DNA from: Anoplopoma fimbria
Lineage: Eukaryota; Chordata; Actinopteri; Perciformes; Anoplopomatidae
Direction of reading: 5' to 3'
DNA: 64,000 bases
Assembly (NCBI RefSeq): GCF_027596085.1
Contig: NC_072450.1
Coordinates: 4,525,236 to 4,589,235 of the forward strand
Shown here: positions 12,401-24,944 of the stretch, in pieces
Layout: every line of letters starts with the position of its first letter
How positions within the stretch are numbered: the first letter of the stretch is position 1
Translations under genes and position numbers: made by a program
Notes under the pieces: model-generated
Told to the model about the DNA's origin: nothing
What the model saw: the letters and a program-made list of their open reading frames with translations, nothing else
The model's database searches: none

Positions 12401-13100
12401 TCCAAGGTGCTGAGGTCCCAACCCCAAAGTCACAGTTTATATATAGTAACCGAGGAGCCGTTTCTCAGCTCATATCTCTTAACAATAGGCCCTTTTTTTT
12501 TTTAGATATTTTGACCTATAATAGGAAAGGAAACAGTTTTCAAAAATAACATTAACGATGATTTTGTTCTAGGCTCATTTCCGAACGTGACACATTATAA
12601 TGACTGCTGCTTTGTTTAGAGGCTATTCTTCAATAAATAACAAGTCTTCTTATGCTGCAGACATATAACAGGGGGGCTTTTATTGTGAAGAATATAGAGA
12701 AATGTTTTACAGCCGCTGCTTTGACCACTAGTCACAGCCAAGGTTGCGACCCTTCAAGCTGGTAGCGCTGTTGTTTTTAGACCGAAATAACTCACTCGTC
12801 CTCACGAAGAGCCTACAGGAAGATGTGTGGCTGTGATGAGCAGCAATGTGATGCAGAAATAAAGATTAGAAATAGATCTGCTCTGAGGCAAATTTGTTTT
12901 GTTTTCTTTAATTTTTTCACAGATCTTCCGTTGTCTCTGAGTAAACACAAGCACATGGCTAAATATACAGGATGATGTCATACAACCTTCTAGGTGTATC
13001 TGAGTAAAGCTCAGCTGTCAAGTTCATTTAATGTTGATGAACTGTATGTCATTGTTTGAAGCAGCAACGGACAAAAGGTTAACAGAGGTTTACACATTAA
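9453..13100. other. Non-coding stretch, no gene recognised
   Basis: No exon or RNA gene is recognised. About 11900-12030 reads like a worn repeat: ACTCAAAGGCACTTTACATGG, an A-rich stretch, then an ACA trinucleotide run at about 12008-12025. About 12230-12400 has balanced composition without repeats and looks like a possible conserved non-coding element (see findings). Confidence 0.4.
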
Positions 13101-13105
13101 AGAGC

Positions 13106-13131
13106 AAAAGTTAATGTTGATATTAACTTTT
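13106..13131. repeat. Short perfect inverted repeat
   Basis: AAAAGTTAAT at 13106-13115 pairs with ATTAACTTTT at 13122-13131 across a 6-nt spacer. In AT-rich DNA such hairpins arise easily. It lies just outside the LINE-like tail at 13186-13260. Confidence 0.7.
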
Positions 13132-13185
13132 TACAGTTCTGCACATGCAAAAAAACACTATGGAGTGAGTTTATAATACCATTAC

Positions 13186-13260
13186 TACTAATAATAATAA
13201 CTTTATTTATATACCACCTTTTAAAAACAGAGTTTACAAAGTGCTTTGACAGACAAAGCA
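13186..13260 (-). mobile_element. L2-like LINE 3' end
   Basis: On the minus strand the sequence runs GTCAAAGCACTTTGTAAACT, then TTTTTAAAAGGTGG, TATATAAATAAAG and a TTATTATTATTAG tail. A CTTTGTAAA-type motif followed by TATAAATAAAG and a trinucleotide tail is the typical end of many vertebrate L2-like LINEs. No reverse-transcriptase remnant is readable upstream, at higher coordinates. Confidence 0.6.
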
Positions 13261-13261
13261 A

Positions 13262-15980
13262 GGCAATATAACAGAAAGACAAACTAAGACATGACTTAAA
13301 CCCATCTATTGTAAAACAGTACAATAGATGAAACAAAAAAACAAAACAATCAATACTTAAAGAACAAACTAAGAAATAAAATACATAAAAAAACAAATTA
13401 AAAAACGCTAAAATAAATCAAAAACACAGTAAAAAGACAACATCACAAAAAAAAATCCAGTCTGTAAAAATCTTAAGAAGTGATTTAAAAGATATTTAGC
13501 ATTATTTATTAGTGAATGTCAGTCTATGGTCGGCGTGTTGACCTCAACACGAGCGGTGGAGGTTTGCCGGTGGGTTCTGAGTGAATGAGCAAGGGGAGGT
13601 TCTGCGGTGTGGACATGCACGGAGGGAGAACGGCTCGCTGTTCAGCTGGAGTTACCAACCCACACTGCAGTGACACAGAGCGGGATGAAAAACTGTAAAA
13701 GTTTCCCTTCAAACACTTATTCAATGTTATTCCTATGGTAGAAGGCATTTATTGAAATTGGAAGCAAACTGTGGGTTGGGCCACCCATAGGTGTGAGGCC
13801 GGAGATATACTTGCATTAAACTACGCGTTCCCACGTCGCTGCCTCGTGAATCAGGTGTCTGTGTGGTGCTCTTTTTGTGTGAGAAACAGTGAGTGAATAA
13901 ATAAGAATAAACTTGGATTAATGTCGTTCACACACAGCAGTGCTTTCTTGGAAGAATAAGGTACTTTTAACTGGTTAAACAAGAAAAATAGCTGATGTTC
14001 ATGCAGCAAATTCAAAACCAAAGTAAAGAAAAGATTGTTGGCCATCTTGTTTCTGGGTGTTGGTGCCTTTGATTCAGTTATTTTAATACATGAATGCTCA
14101 ATTGGGCTCACTTTGTTGCTAATTCAAACCATGTTTCCTGCCTTTTATTCTTTTGCCATTAAAAAGGAGACGCTGGATTCATGTTTTGGGACGAGTTTCA
14201 GTGATTTGAATGTTATATGATGTACATAACAGAGACTGCTGGATTTCATGTTTGGTTTCAGAACTGAGTTGGCTAATAGTTCTGTTAGCTCTTGTTAATT
14301 TACGAAATATTTTGTTTCATCTGTATACATTTTGAGATCCATTCCAGCTGTAATCTTGATGAAACAGAGCAGCAGATTGCTTCAACTTTAGAGGGAAATG
14401 CAAGATATCTGTAAAAAGGCTTTCGAGCCCTTTAAGGGGCTGCATGTAGCTTTTTTGGGATGTTGACCTCTATAATGTTAAAGTCATTGCTGTGTTTGTC
14501 ACATTCTGCCGGATGAAATGAAGTGAACTTTGTGTGGGGAAAGCCGGGGCCTGCTGTGATCTCGTTCACACACAAACTCAAAGCCTATTAGTGACGTCTA
14601 ATTTTCCCCATTGACAAATTTCCGGCTTTTGTTAACTGCGGCTAATTCTTCTTTTGTGTGCAGGCCAAAAGACAAGCAAAGTACACGACATACACAACGC
14701 AACCTCACAGATTATCCCTCATTCCAACAGGATCACAGCTGTCTCTTTACAACAATTACCCCCCCCCAGAATGCCCCTACTGAGGGATTGGATTGTTCAT
14801 GTCTTCCTGTATTCAGCTTCAGGGAAGTTGTATTGTGTTAGCTCTAGTTTTAAGTAAGAACAAATGAAGAAGGGGAGAATTACAAATACAAACAGGTTAA
14901 TCTGTTTGCAAATCAACCCGCACCCTTTACAAAGATAATGAGCCGTTCAAATTACACATTCCCTCTTTTCATTTTCCACCCAACCTCAGTCCACAAAAGG
15001 TTTGTGAGGTGTAGTCCTCCTCAGTCAGACTATTTACTGAGCTTTAAATCTGCTTGTGTTGTAGGAGGTGGAGGAGGTTTCTGTAGATGCAGAGGGATAT
15101 ACATGCGTGGACTTTGATATGACACAACCAGTTATGGTACTTAGTGCTGCTTTGAAAAAAGGCAACGAAATGGATGAATATTCATGTATTTCTGTGATTG
15201 AGATGTTTGAGATATGAGATATGTTGTTGGTTATTCATAAGGGGAATGAATAGTTCATTCCACAGAATCTCATACGCTCCAGTGAATGTCTTTAATTCCT
15301 CTAAATAAGCTTGACGTAGCAGTTTCCAAAGAATCCCTCATGCTCAGGTGCACGGTGTAAATCTTGTGGGACTTAATTTACTGCTACGTAAAACTTTCCT
15401 GTTTTGAATGTGACCTAGTATTACTATACAGAATGAAGTAGCTGAATGTTGAAAATGCATACTGGACTAAACACCAGACCATTTCTCAACACCTGAGCTG
15501 TTTCTGCAGTGTCCTCGAACACTGTTCTCGGTGCTGCTGGTCCTCTAGAATCAAGTCTCCTCTTTGCTGCTCTGATCCACTGTGAGTCGGAGAGATGGAC
15601 GCTAAGTGAACGTCCACTGTGGGATGTGACTGGTGAGCTAACAGTGTGACAGTGTTATTACACTCACTGCTTAATACTCCCATTAGAATTGAGGTGATGA
15701 AGAGCTGAGCGGTATTTTAGTTTGACAAAAGTCTTCATTTACCCAGAGTTCATAGCCAATTAGTCCTGATTAAGATAGTCAACTAGACAGTTCAGTGCAG
15801 AGGATGCATTTCACTTCTACCTGAAGACTGAAGATAGATACATCACTAGAACTGCTAATGACAATGTGTTTTTATCAATAAAATTACAATCTTTTATTTC
15901 CTAATCATTAGAATAGTGAGTTTTTATGCAACTAACAGATGACTATAACAATGTATACGGTTAACATTTAGAACTTTTGA
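13262..15980. other. Non-coding stretch, no gene recognised
   Basis: A-rich sequence to about 13450, probably further body of the LINE insertion, then unique DNA. The segment about 14440-14660 is low in simple repeats and could be a conserved non-coding element. A polypyrimidine C-run lies at 14759-14766. No exon is supported. Confidence 0.4.
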
Positions 15981-16044
15981 TGATTAACACTGACTTTGGG
16001 CCGATTTACCAGATTTTGTTTACCAGCTGCTATAACAAAACAAC

Positions 16045-16225
16045 AACAAAAATGATCCGTATCGGCCGATATGTCTCATTGACGATCCGCAACCGGTATC
16101 ATCGGCAAAAAGAAATGCAATTAAGTGAACTTTCGAAGTTATATTTGCTCCCTTTTTTATTCTTCTGATCCGATCTGTGACTCAAAACCATGATACGTTT
16201 TGTGATCCTTTGCATCCCTATTAGT
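16045..16225 (-). mobile_element. hAT-like element fragment
   Basis: From 16225 on the minus strand the sequence begins TAATAGGGATGCAAAGG and continues ATCACAAAACGTATCATGG, then GATCGGATCAG, with ATCGGCCGATACGG further in. The GGGATGCA start with degenerate CGATAC/ATCGG words is typical of a hAT-type non-autonomous family in fish. The far end is not resolved. Confidence 0.45.
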
Positions 16226-16229
16226 ATCC

Positions 16230-17780
16230 AAGGGTACTGGTACTGGTATCATCATTTTTAGCTTGTTAAATTATATAGATTATAGATATGCATTATGTAA
16301 CGCTACAGCACTCAATGAGTTAAGTATTATAGAGTCCAGTTAAAAAAGAAATACAAGCAGTACGCCGTGCCTCCGGGATTTCTGCTTTAAAGCTTTATAA
16401 CAGGGGAGGATTTATTTGACTATAACTCTATTTTTTTCATCTATTTCCTACTGAAATGGCTCAAAGGCAAACTTTTATGAACTATTTCTGTGGTCATTTT
16501 GTGGGTGTGTTGCGTTGGCATCCAATACAAAAGGGAAAAGAAAGGGACTCTATTTGAGGTAATGGGCACATTTTAGAGCTGCTGCACCACTCAGCACAAT
16601 CCGTAGAGAGCCACGGAGGGCTGGTAGCTTCAGATATGCAGTCAAAAAATACTTCACATTTACCATAAAGCAGGCAAGAGTGAATGAATACGTTTCAATT
16701 GTTTAAAATGTATAACAGTATAATATACATGTGTTTGAATCCATCATATCATACTTGTATTTCAATGCTTTATGTCTTCCTCATTTATTCAGATGTACTA
16801 CACAGTAAGTCATACACACTGTATTTAGAGTGTGCTCTGTTATTCCCAGATGAAGCATTAGAATTTTAATTGTGAACAGTAACACACCAGGTGAGAAGAC
16901 AAAGGAAAGAGCTGAAGCTTTGAGCACATACAGTACTTTTATAAAGCAGACTCAGTTCCAGAACTCATTAGATGGTCCGTGCATAAAGCACTAAAGACAT
17001 TAATTCTTCTGCAGATCCGGTCTAGGGGACCTGGACCGGCACACCATCGCTACATGCTGCCAGTCCGTCTCCTCTGATGATCAATAGCGGTGAACAGAAG
17101 GCAGCTGGAGGCTTCGCTTCTCAAAACTTGTGCAGCGTGCCAGCTCATTTGGGTTGGCACTCCTCGATTTAGTCTTTAAACTCTCTGGCCTTTTTGCTAA
17201 ATGCTTTTCATCATTGATAAAATAAACTGTCAGCTGAGAAATCGTAAGCCTGCACAATCAGAATCAGGACGTTTTGGGATACTTCTGCAGGTTGTTTATG
17301 CTTAAATGCAAAAAATAAATGAGTTTAAATCAAGTAGGTTCATTATTTCTGGTAGCTGTTTTTACGAAAGGCTGAATATATAATAATAATCAATGTACAA
17401 CATTCAGTTATTTTAATTCACTTTGCAGGAGCATATTTTGCAGCTTAGTCAGAATAAAACTATAAATATAAGACCCACATTATAACTTTTACCATATTTA
17501 AGCAGCTTTACCCATTGATATGACTTTTTTTATGCTGTGAATTTATTGCAGACATATTCCAATGTTCTCTTTGATGCAGTGAAGACAAACATAATCAGTG
17601 TGCCATCACAATTTTCCCCCTTAAAACATATTTGCTTATGCAAAATGATCTGCATACAGACATAAAGCACCGGACATAAAGCCGCAGAGCTTCTCCGGGT
17701 CGCTTCTCTGTTCCCCGGCCTCACGACCGTCGTGTCCTTTTATGTTACGGATGGTTTTGCCCTTGTGCACAGATTCATAA
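16230..17780. other. Non-coding stretch, no gene recognised
   Basis: Largely unique AT-rich DNA. The part about 17010-17240 is more complex and GC-balanced and could be conserved non-coding sequence. No exon is supported. Confidence 0.4.
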
Positions 17781-17784
17781 AAGA

Positions 17785-17845
17785 TAAGATGAGATGAAAC
17801 TTTATTGATCCCTGTGGGGAAATTCTGTCACTGCAGCAGCAGAGG
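17785..17845 (-). mobile_element. Non-LTR retrotransposon 3' tail
   Basis: On the minus strand the sequence reads GACAGAATTTCCCCACAGG, then GATCAATAAAGTTTCATCTC and ATCTTATCTTT. The combination of AATTTCCCC, GGGATCAATAAAGT and a short ATCT-type tail is a common 3' end of CR1/Rex-like LINE insertions in teleosts. Only the end is present. Confidence 0.6.
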
Positions 17846-18442
17846 AACGGCTTTCAGCAGGGGGGGGGAGAAAAGGAAACAGAACTCAAGAACACAACTA
17901 GTAAATGAAATGATAAAAAACAGAGAATTCATAAACATTTGTGGGATTATGAAAACCTACTCTGCAGCTTTACCTGACTCTTAAAGTAGGAGGTGTTGTT
18001 GAGTGATTGATTGATTTATTTGCCTTGACTGCTTACATAAACATTGATTTGTGGATTTGAAATAAAAGTTTTATATGAAAGAAATCTACTTTTAAATGTT
18101 CGCTTCCCATTATTAAATCAAGCCTACATATAAAAGGTTTTTAAGTGTTTGTCAGCCTCGTAGAAAAAAGAAAAAAAGGGGCACAAATGCATTAAGAAAT
18201 AAAGAGTAATAAAAGAAATGTGCACTCTGCAAGAAGAGCGTAGCATCGCCCAACAACCGGTGGACGCACGCATTCGTTTATGTGACTGATTTAAGGCTTC
18301 CAGCCTGCGGGGACTTGGTGAGTATTGGTGGTGTTTGGTTTTGTCTAGACGGGGAGGGTCACGTTCACTGCAGGCGCACATCTCACTGCAACCACCCCCC
18401 CTCCCTGCTCGCTCTGTCTCCACCTGTCTCACTGCTCTCTGA

Positions 18443-18463
18443 CCTCTCTCTCTCTCTCTCTCT
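18443..18463. repeat. (CT)n microsatellite
   Basis: A short perfect CT run of about 10 units, followed by TGTTTCAC. Confidence 0.95.
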
Positions 18464-18660
18464 GTTTCACAACACTCTGCATGAACAACGGGAGGATGAC
18501 TGTGAGTTTGTCATCATCCTCTCTTGGTTCAGAGTTAAACACAGTTGGAAAGAAAACGCTCCGTATTACACCTAAATTGAAGTGTCACACATGTGCTTGT
18601 ATGAGAGCTTTGAAAGGAGTCGGAGTGTTTATTTACCAGGAGGCCGCATGTGGACGCTGT

Positions 18661-18702
18661 GGTGACCCCGTGGTCAGGTGACCCCGTGGTCAGGTGACCC
18701 CG
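18661..18702 (+). repeat. 16-bp minisatellite, 2.6 copies
   Basis: The unit GGTGACCCCGTGGTCA is repeated perfectly at 18661-18676 and 18677-18692, with a partial third copy at 18693-18702. The array lies 25 bp before the start of repeat A copy 1. Confidence 0.9.
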
Positions 18703-18726
18703 CAGAGGTGTGCCTGGGGGCTTGAG

Positions 18727-19240
18727 CATAGACTGTATATGAGAGGTGGATGCAGTCACCCATTGGTTCGCAGAGCGCCGTTTTGAAGCCTTGAGTTCAT
18801 TGATTATGCCGTCGCCATCTTGGATTACGGCTGTCGCCATGTTGTTTTTTTGCTACCAATGAACAGAAGTTACCATATTTGGAATATATAGGAGTGATGT
18901 AGAGACACCGTATACGGCTCTGGTAGCGGAAGCGACCTGTCAATCAAAGTAAACCCGCCCTAAAGCATTCTCCACTTTATGGTCTGTTTGACTCTAAATG
19001 GACCATAATTTACTAAATGAACATCATGCTGTATTGAAGAAGACTTGAAACTAGAGATTGAGACCATAAACTCATGTTTACAATGTTTACTGAGGGAATA
19101 AATCAAGAGAGAAGTAGAGTCATTTTCTCATAGACTTCTATACAACCAGAGGAGTCGCCCCCTGATGGTCAGTAGAGAGAATGCAGGTTTAAGGCACTTC
19201 CGCATTGGCTTCACTCTTTAGAACTGGAGGTTGCCGCCGT
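18727..19240 (+). mobile_element. Dispersed repeat A, copy 1 (longest)
   Basis: The fullest copy of the window's most obvious dispersed family. It starts around CATAGACTGTATATGAG, includes GTCACCCATTGGTTCG and a run of GTCGCCATCTTGG words, and continues through the 200-bp core shared with the other copies. The core contains GAGGAGTCGCCCCCTGATGG at about 19151. It ends near GGAGGTTGCCGCC. This order matches a very abundant percomorph repeat I recall. There is no coding capacity and no clear terminal inverted repeat, so its class (MITE-like or other non-autonomous) is unresolved. The core differs from copy 2 by about three substitutions. Confidence 0.75.
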
Positions 19241-19523
19241 GGTTTTATCTACAAACACTGGTTCCTCGTCCTGTGATGGGCTGTCCTTTTCTGAAAACTA
19301 AGGCAAATACTATTTGTCATGTGTTTGCATTACAGTTTAGGAGTCGGTTAAAGCCTGACTGTTACTGGATTTCTGAGGTTGATACTGAAGTTTCCGAATT
19401 TAAGAAAAAATCAGAAAAGACGTATTGTACTGTTCTTATCAGTACTTGATACATCAGTACAGCTATATGTGCTTTATTCTAATATCAACTTCTCCTCATA
19501 CAACGGTTCAGTTATTCCAAAAA

Positions 19524-19722
19524 ACAGCAACACTTGTCAATTTCCTCTTGTTGCATGTACACGGTAGAAATAAACTTCTGTCTTCATAGGAAACAACTTG
19601 GTTAGGTTTTTGGAAAAGATTGTACTTAGTTAGGTTTTGGCAACAATAGTACTTAGTAAGGATGAGGAAAATACAAGGAAATAGGTAGCAGGAATCATAT
19701 AATACAGGAATCATATCAAGAG
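19524..19722 (+). repeat. Dispersed repeat B (GGTTAGGTTT family), copy 1
   Basis: Begins with a CAGCAACACTTGTCAATTTC block and AATAAACTTCTGTCTTCA, then the short tandem module AACAACTTGGTTAGG, TTAGTTAGGTTTTGGCAAC and ACTTAGTAAGG. The same leader and module occur at 55771-56088 (plus) and about 53925-54172 (minus). The module is only superficially telomere-like. Confidence 0.6.
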
Positions 19723-20348
19723 GCAAAGTCAGTGTTTGTATCAGGCTTTGTTTTGAGCTGCCTAACAGGGTGTTTTAGGGACACGCAGTGCATTGAACAA
19801 GCACTGCGTTCTGTTTCTCTCTGAAACCTCTCAGCATCCATATCCACCGTCAGCCTTTCATCTTCTCTCTGCAGCACCTGCTGCATTAGTCATTCGGTAC
19901 ACAGTAGATCATTTAAAAAACATTACAATTTCAGAACCTCTAACTTTTCAGCCAAGGTGTTCTTGACCAATATTTGCATGCATGTGCACAGGGAAAATAA
20001 ATAATGTACATACATTAAGAAAAAGAGCAGGGGAGCGTTAAAGAGCACATGAAGTAGTTTAGATTATTTTTAATAGAGTTAGAGTCTTGCATAGACCTCA
20101 GTAATTTATCAAAAAATCATAATACCTGCTTGAATTAAACAGCACCCCATCTTCTAATACACACAATAATAATAATGATCCAATTCAATACTAAGACTGT
20201 CGCCCCAAGAAGAACGACAGTCGTTTCAGCAAGAAGACATATGTTAATGTTAAAATGTCAAATACCGCTAGTGACGGGGTTCTGATAAGACAAGACAAAA
20301 CAAAATCCGAGCAGGGAGGGGGATGAGTCTGCTCCTAATATACCGTAT

Positions 20349-20615
20349 ATCAATCACAAGGTAGCCCCGCCCTAAAGCATTCTCCACTTTATGGTCTGTT
20401 TGACTCTAAATGGAGCATCATTTACTAAATGAACATCATGCTGTATTGAAGAAGACTTGAAACTAGAGATTGAGACCATAAACTCATGTTTACAATGTTT
20501 ACTGAGGGAATAAATCAAGAGAGAAGTAGAGTCATTTTCTCATAGACTTCTATACAACCAGAGGAGTCGCCCCCTGATGGACAGTAGAGAGAATGCAGGT
20601 TTAAGGCACTTCGGC
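20349..20615 (+). mobile_element. Dispersed repeat A, copy 2 (5'-truncated)
   Basis: Starts within the family at ATCAATCACAAGG and GCCCCGCCCTAAAGC and runs through the whole core to TTTAAGGCACTTCGGCAC. From about 20387 to 20602 it appears identical, base for base, to copy 3 at 24947-25162. Confidence 0.8.
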
Positions 20616-22120
20616 ACAGGAGTTTGCAGCCTGTTCACCACCAGCAGTGTATCATAAGTGTTTTCACAGCTGTTAATTCCCATTTCATAATTATCTTTAA
20701 ATGATATCCCAGATGTTCCTCAGCACAGAAAATATATTATGTTTTAACTAAAACGACCCAACGTTGCTGTAGAAAAGAGGCCAGTCATAGCAGAGAATCA
20801 GAAATGGAGGAAATTCTTAACGATGCAGCTGGGAAAATAACACAGAGACATAATTACCAAATTTATCCAAAAGTGACCAAAAGTCTGAAGTGATTTAAAC
20901 TGCTGAATATTTAATCAGATTTCATCATTTTCTTTAACTTCCATTTACAGGAAAGTAGCAAAAATGAAAGCTTGGTGATTACACTCGGTGCTTCTTACTG
21001 AAATGAATCTTAGAAGTCATGTTTCACTCCTCTCCTCATATTTTTGTGTACACTTTATTGTACCTTTTTGAGTATGTTATCAAAGACCCAGTTATCTTCA
21101 TGTTCATCTCTTGTACTGACGAGTCGTGAGTTTCATGCATATCCAAGCCTTGGAAGTACTCCAACTGACGTTGTATTTTGCAGAAAACTAAAGGGACTTT
21201 TTATTTAGGAACACCCAAAATAACTCCTCATTCTCAGAGGAGGAAATGCCACTCTTCACCTCCATCTGGTCTGTTATTTTTGTTAGACACCTTTCTGTGT
21301 AGTGTTGACCCACTTAATCTCTTGAGACTGAAGCACTTTCTGTCCCTGTATTTCCAGATATATGTCATAACGACAGCATATGTCTCTGCCAACATTTAGC
21401 GTGTGATTTGTGCAAAATCTGTTTTTTTAGAAAGAGGAAGAGATGTGAAAACTGCTTCCTCTTATCACCCATACTCCCAAAATCATTAACTGAATCCATA
21501 AAAAGTGTGTTATTAGATAAACCGCTTAACTTTGAACCATGTAAACATCCAAATCAATAAAAGCTGATTTAGGTGATTTCTCCTGGTAATTGATGCTGCG
21601 GCGTGCATGTAGATATAATTGGCGAGAAAGCTCCTCCGTAACTCCAAACCTCCTCTGGCGTTTCAGGGAAAGGCCTGTTGACATTTGATATTTGAAAGAG
21701 CATTGTGATAACGGGAGAAGAGTTCTTTTCAAAATTCTCTCCGTCGTACCCTATATGCAGCTGAGAGGCCTCCTTGTGTCTTTGGAAAACGGCATCTGTG
21801 GAAGCCAGAGGTCAGGATTCTTGTGTACCCAAACATGTGGTGAAAAATAGCTTGGGGAGGCGGTTTGAACATCGCATATCATCAGACCTTAATTAGTAAA
21901 ATGGGCTTAAGGGACACCGCGCTTCCCATCTGTCCATCTTTGACATACCTCGTCCTTCACGTCTCGTCCAGAGGAAGAAAGTTTGAGTGGCCGTCTGTCA
22001 CTGCATTTCTGCTTGGAATCAAGTTTATCTGGCACATTCAGGTCTGTGAGTGTATTAATAACTCAATTTATGTTAACTGCTCTCTGGAGGTCAGTGTTTG
22101 TTTGCCCACATGCTTTAAGG
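20616..22120. other. Non-coding stretch, no gene recognised
   Basis: No exon or recognised repeat. The sequence is AT-rich and unremarkable. The longest open frames (96 codons at 21865-22155, plus) have no family resemblance. Confidence 0.4.
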
Positions 22121-22127
22121 TAAGACT

Positions 22128-22215
22128 TTTGGATGCAACGATACCAGAAATCTAGTAGTTGACACCAATACCAGTGAAATTCCACCATTCTCGATTCCCC
22201 CAAATTGATGCCAAG
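22128..22215 (+). mobile_element. hAT-like fragment (weak)
   Basis: The words GGATGCAACGATACCAG, TAGTTGACACCAATACCAG and ATTCTCGATTCCCCC follow the pattern of degenerate CGATACC-rich ends of fish hAT non-autonomous elements. Only one end is seen. Confidence 0.35.
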
Positions 22216-22468
22216 ATAAACACTTTGAGTAACAGTAACATGAATTGAATTCTTTGAATTAATCTAGATGTCTTGAGTTTAAGTTGCTCTGTTAAGTTGG
22301 AAGTGTTTCTGTCTTTTGTTTGAAAAGTTCGATGGTACCGTTTGCATATTATTTTGGGGGGAATTTATTACTATTGATTGTGTCTTTCATTAAATATGTG
22401 CTTTGTTTAAGTTATATATCAATAAGCTACTGATAGGAATTCACTTTCTAATATCTATTTAATAATAG

Positions 22469-22501
22469 ATGACTGTAATGTAATGTAATGTAATGTAATA
22501 A
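22469..22501 (+). repeat. (TGTAA)n tail, possible UnaL2-type remnant
   Basis: GATGACTG is followed by five TGTAA-like units. The word ATGACTGTAATGTAATG is shared with the L2-clade tail at 9436-9452, so this may be the extreme 3' end of a similar insertion. The GGATA stem-loop is not present upstream. Confidence 0.45.
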
Positions 22502-22504
22502 TAC

Positions 22505-23840
22505 TGTGAAAACATCTCCTTCCAACAACTGTGTTTAGTCAAGTTTATTGCAATTTTCTTTTTTTTTTACAAGATTACACTTCATGATGAAGTTGTAATT
22601 CACCTTCAAAATGTTCTCGACTTTTCAGCGCCAGGTGCCGAGTCGCACCGCTCGTCAATGTCACAAATGGCCGAGGCAGCAGATCAAATCAAGCAAGATG
22701 CTGCTAGATGTGTTAGGAACTGACCTTGATTTTAGAGATTCTTTACTTACAATGAACTATATCATTTTCCGCTTCTCCTCATTCAACTCTAGAGAAAAAG
22801 CAGGAGATGATATATGCATTGAATCATTTTTCCCCCAATGTTTACATCTGATCGCCTCGTGTAGTCAGCCGTTTCGTCCAACTGGCTTTACCAAGGGCCG
22901 TTTTTTCTAGGGCCCTCACCTGTAGCGTCGTGTCTCGGTGTGATCGGCCCCCACACGTTCCATCCACCTGGTGCTCACAGCGCCTACAACCACCAGTGAG
23001 TGTCTTCTCATGTTGAACACAAATGGACAGAGTAGTATCCCTAAAGGCTTATCACATTGGCATTGTATTACCCAGCATTCCTCCTGCCGGTGCCATGCTC
23101 ATCTCTCTCTCTCTCTCTCTTTTCTGGCTCCTGATCCACATTCGGCACGGCTCGGTGGTCATTTTGCCAGCGGAGAATCGGAAAGAGATTGTGCGCTGGG
23201 GCTCCCGTATGTTCTCCCTACAAGTCCTCTGGATGCGAGACCGTCTGGAAGCAACGGTCTCTGGAGAGGTAATTGCTTCGGCGGGGATGAGGTGAATTGA
23301 CATTCGCTTTGCCACGCTGCTGTTTTTTCCCCCGTCTGCCCTCTCCAACCAACCCAGAAGCCACGTCAGGACTGTATGTGTGTGTGTGGGGGGGGCTCTC
23401 TCTTGAATTAATACAATAGATGGGTCTGTGACTGCACTATTCAGATTGATTCAGAGTCGTCCATCCAAAAGTGGAGGAGGAGGGTGGTTTCTCCTCGGCT
23501 AACGCACTCTTTTGATGGTATCTCTTACCGTCACGCTTCGGTGCTTCTGAGCGTTCCTTGCCTCCGGACGCAGTGAAGGGAAAAGAACACATCCTGCACA
23601 ACTGACAGGGTTTATTCTTCTTACTGTCAGAGCTATTTGTCAAACAGCTACTCTTTTGGATACCATTTTCTTTTTAATATATTAACAGTGTGCACTTCAT
23701 TCTTTTTTTTCTTTTTTTTCAAAACAATCTCTACTAGATACTTTTATTTTGCATAGTGGAAGTTGAACGCAGGTAACACCGAAATAGACTGACAGCTTCT
23801 CTGAGGATATTCATGTTGAGGCTGCAGGTTGTGGAGGAGG
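22505..23840. other. Non-coding stretch, possible conserved pieces
   Basis: Includes a (TC)n run at 23102-23120. A 90-codon open frame covers 23023-23295 on the plus strand. It lacks a preceding acceptor site and resembles no known protein. Within it, GAGACCGT and ACGGTCTC form an 8-bp inverted repeat near 23239-23263. The part about 22610-22880 is non-repetitive and balanced in composition. Confidence 0.35.
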
Positions 23841-23843
23841 TGG

Positions 23844-23845
<2 letters not shown>

Positions 23846-23886
<41 letters not shown>
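23846..23886. repeat. (TG)n microsatellite
   Basis: About 20 TG units following a GGTGGAGG-rich lead and followed by GGGTGGGG. Confidence 0.95.
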
Positions 23887-23889
<3 letters not shown>

Positions 23890-23892
<3 letters not shown>

Positions 23893-24940
23893 GTAACTTC
23901 TGACAAACATTTCTATAACATTACCTTCACAGCGTGGCAGTCAGTCAGCTTAGCGACTCCACGTGCCGACTCCTAGTCAAGCATCACTGCTGTTCTGTTT
24001 TTTTTTAAGTGCAAAAAAATCATCAGCAGAGCGAAGCTGAAACGAATAAAACAAAAATAAATAAAAAAAAGTATTTTTCTGCCTCATCAGTAAGATTCAA
24101 ACTGAGCGTGAGCGTTACGTAAGCACTGCTAAATTTATCAATGCTCATTTTATGCAAAGCCTGAGCTCCCAGGCGCAGACTGTGTGATGTTCAGAATAGA
24201 CGAGGGGGGGGGGCTTTTGTTTCCCTGCGAGGTGTTTGTGGTCTATTTACGTGCCTGGAAAAACAAGATTTTTTAAAAAAGAAAAAAAAAGGTGATGCTA
24301 ATTTTAGTTCCATTTTCTTGAAGGAAAGCGAGAAAGTGTTGCTTTACGCTCAGACTTCTGACAGTTTACAGCGGGGGGGATTACAGTGAGGAGTGAATGG
24401 CATACCCTGCTTTCGTCAGTCGCTCTGGTGTGTGTGCCTTGAAGGAGAGAGAGAGTGTGTGATAGTGCAGGTCTCTCAGTCTGTCTGTTTCGCTGCAGTG
24501 AAGTGTTGTCAGATTCAAAAGAGGCCGAGTCCAAGATCTTCGTAGACAAACAAGACGTCTGTCTCCTCCTCCGTGAAACACACACACAAAAACACGCTTC
24601 ACATCTGACGACCTCCGCTGACAACGTTCAACTCTTTAAACCGTAACCTAAACCCTCTGTAGGTTTCTAATTCCTCGCTTTAATCCCCCCCCCTCTTCCT
24701 ATCCTAAAGTTAATCCTAATTCTGTCAGTTGGCAGGTTATATTTTTTTCCGTTTCCAGTCTTAAAAATTCAAGACTTTATATGAGAAGTATATGTTTTAT
24801 TTTATTCAGCAGCAGTCTATCCATCATTTATATCCTGTTTGGGGTCCTGGGGGAGCTCACACTGGGCAGGAGGTGGACTGTATGTAACACACAACATGTA
24901 GACAAACAATCATTCACACTCAATTTAGAGGCCATAAAGC
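23890..24940. other. Non-coding stretch, no gene recognised
   Basis: Several homopolymer runs are present: T-runs near 24000, A-runs near 24060 and 24285, a G-run at about 24205 and a C-run at about 24686. The minus-strand frame at 24624-24304 (106 codons) is rich in Arg, Ser and Cys and has no splice signals or family resemblance. Confidence 0.4.
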
Positions 24941-24944
24941 ATAT

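Noticed and set aside
23023..23295. 90-codon plus-strand frame with a GTAATT donor-like site after it
   Set aside because: No acceptor upstream, starts across a TC repeat, and resembles no protein family.
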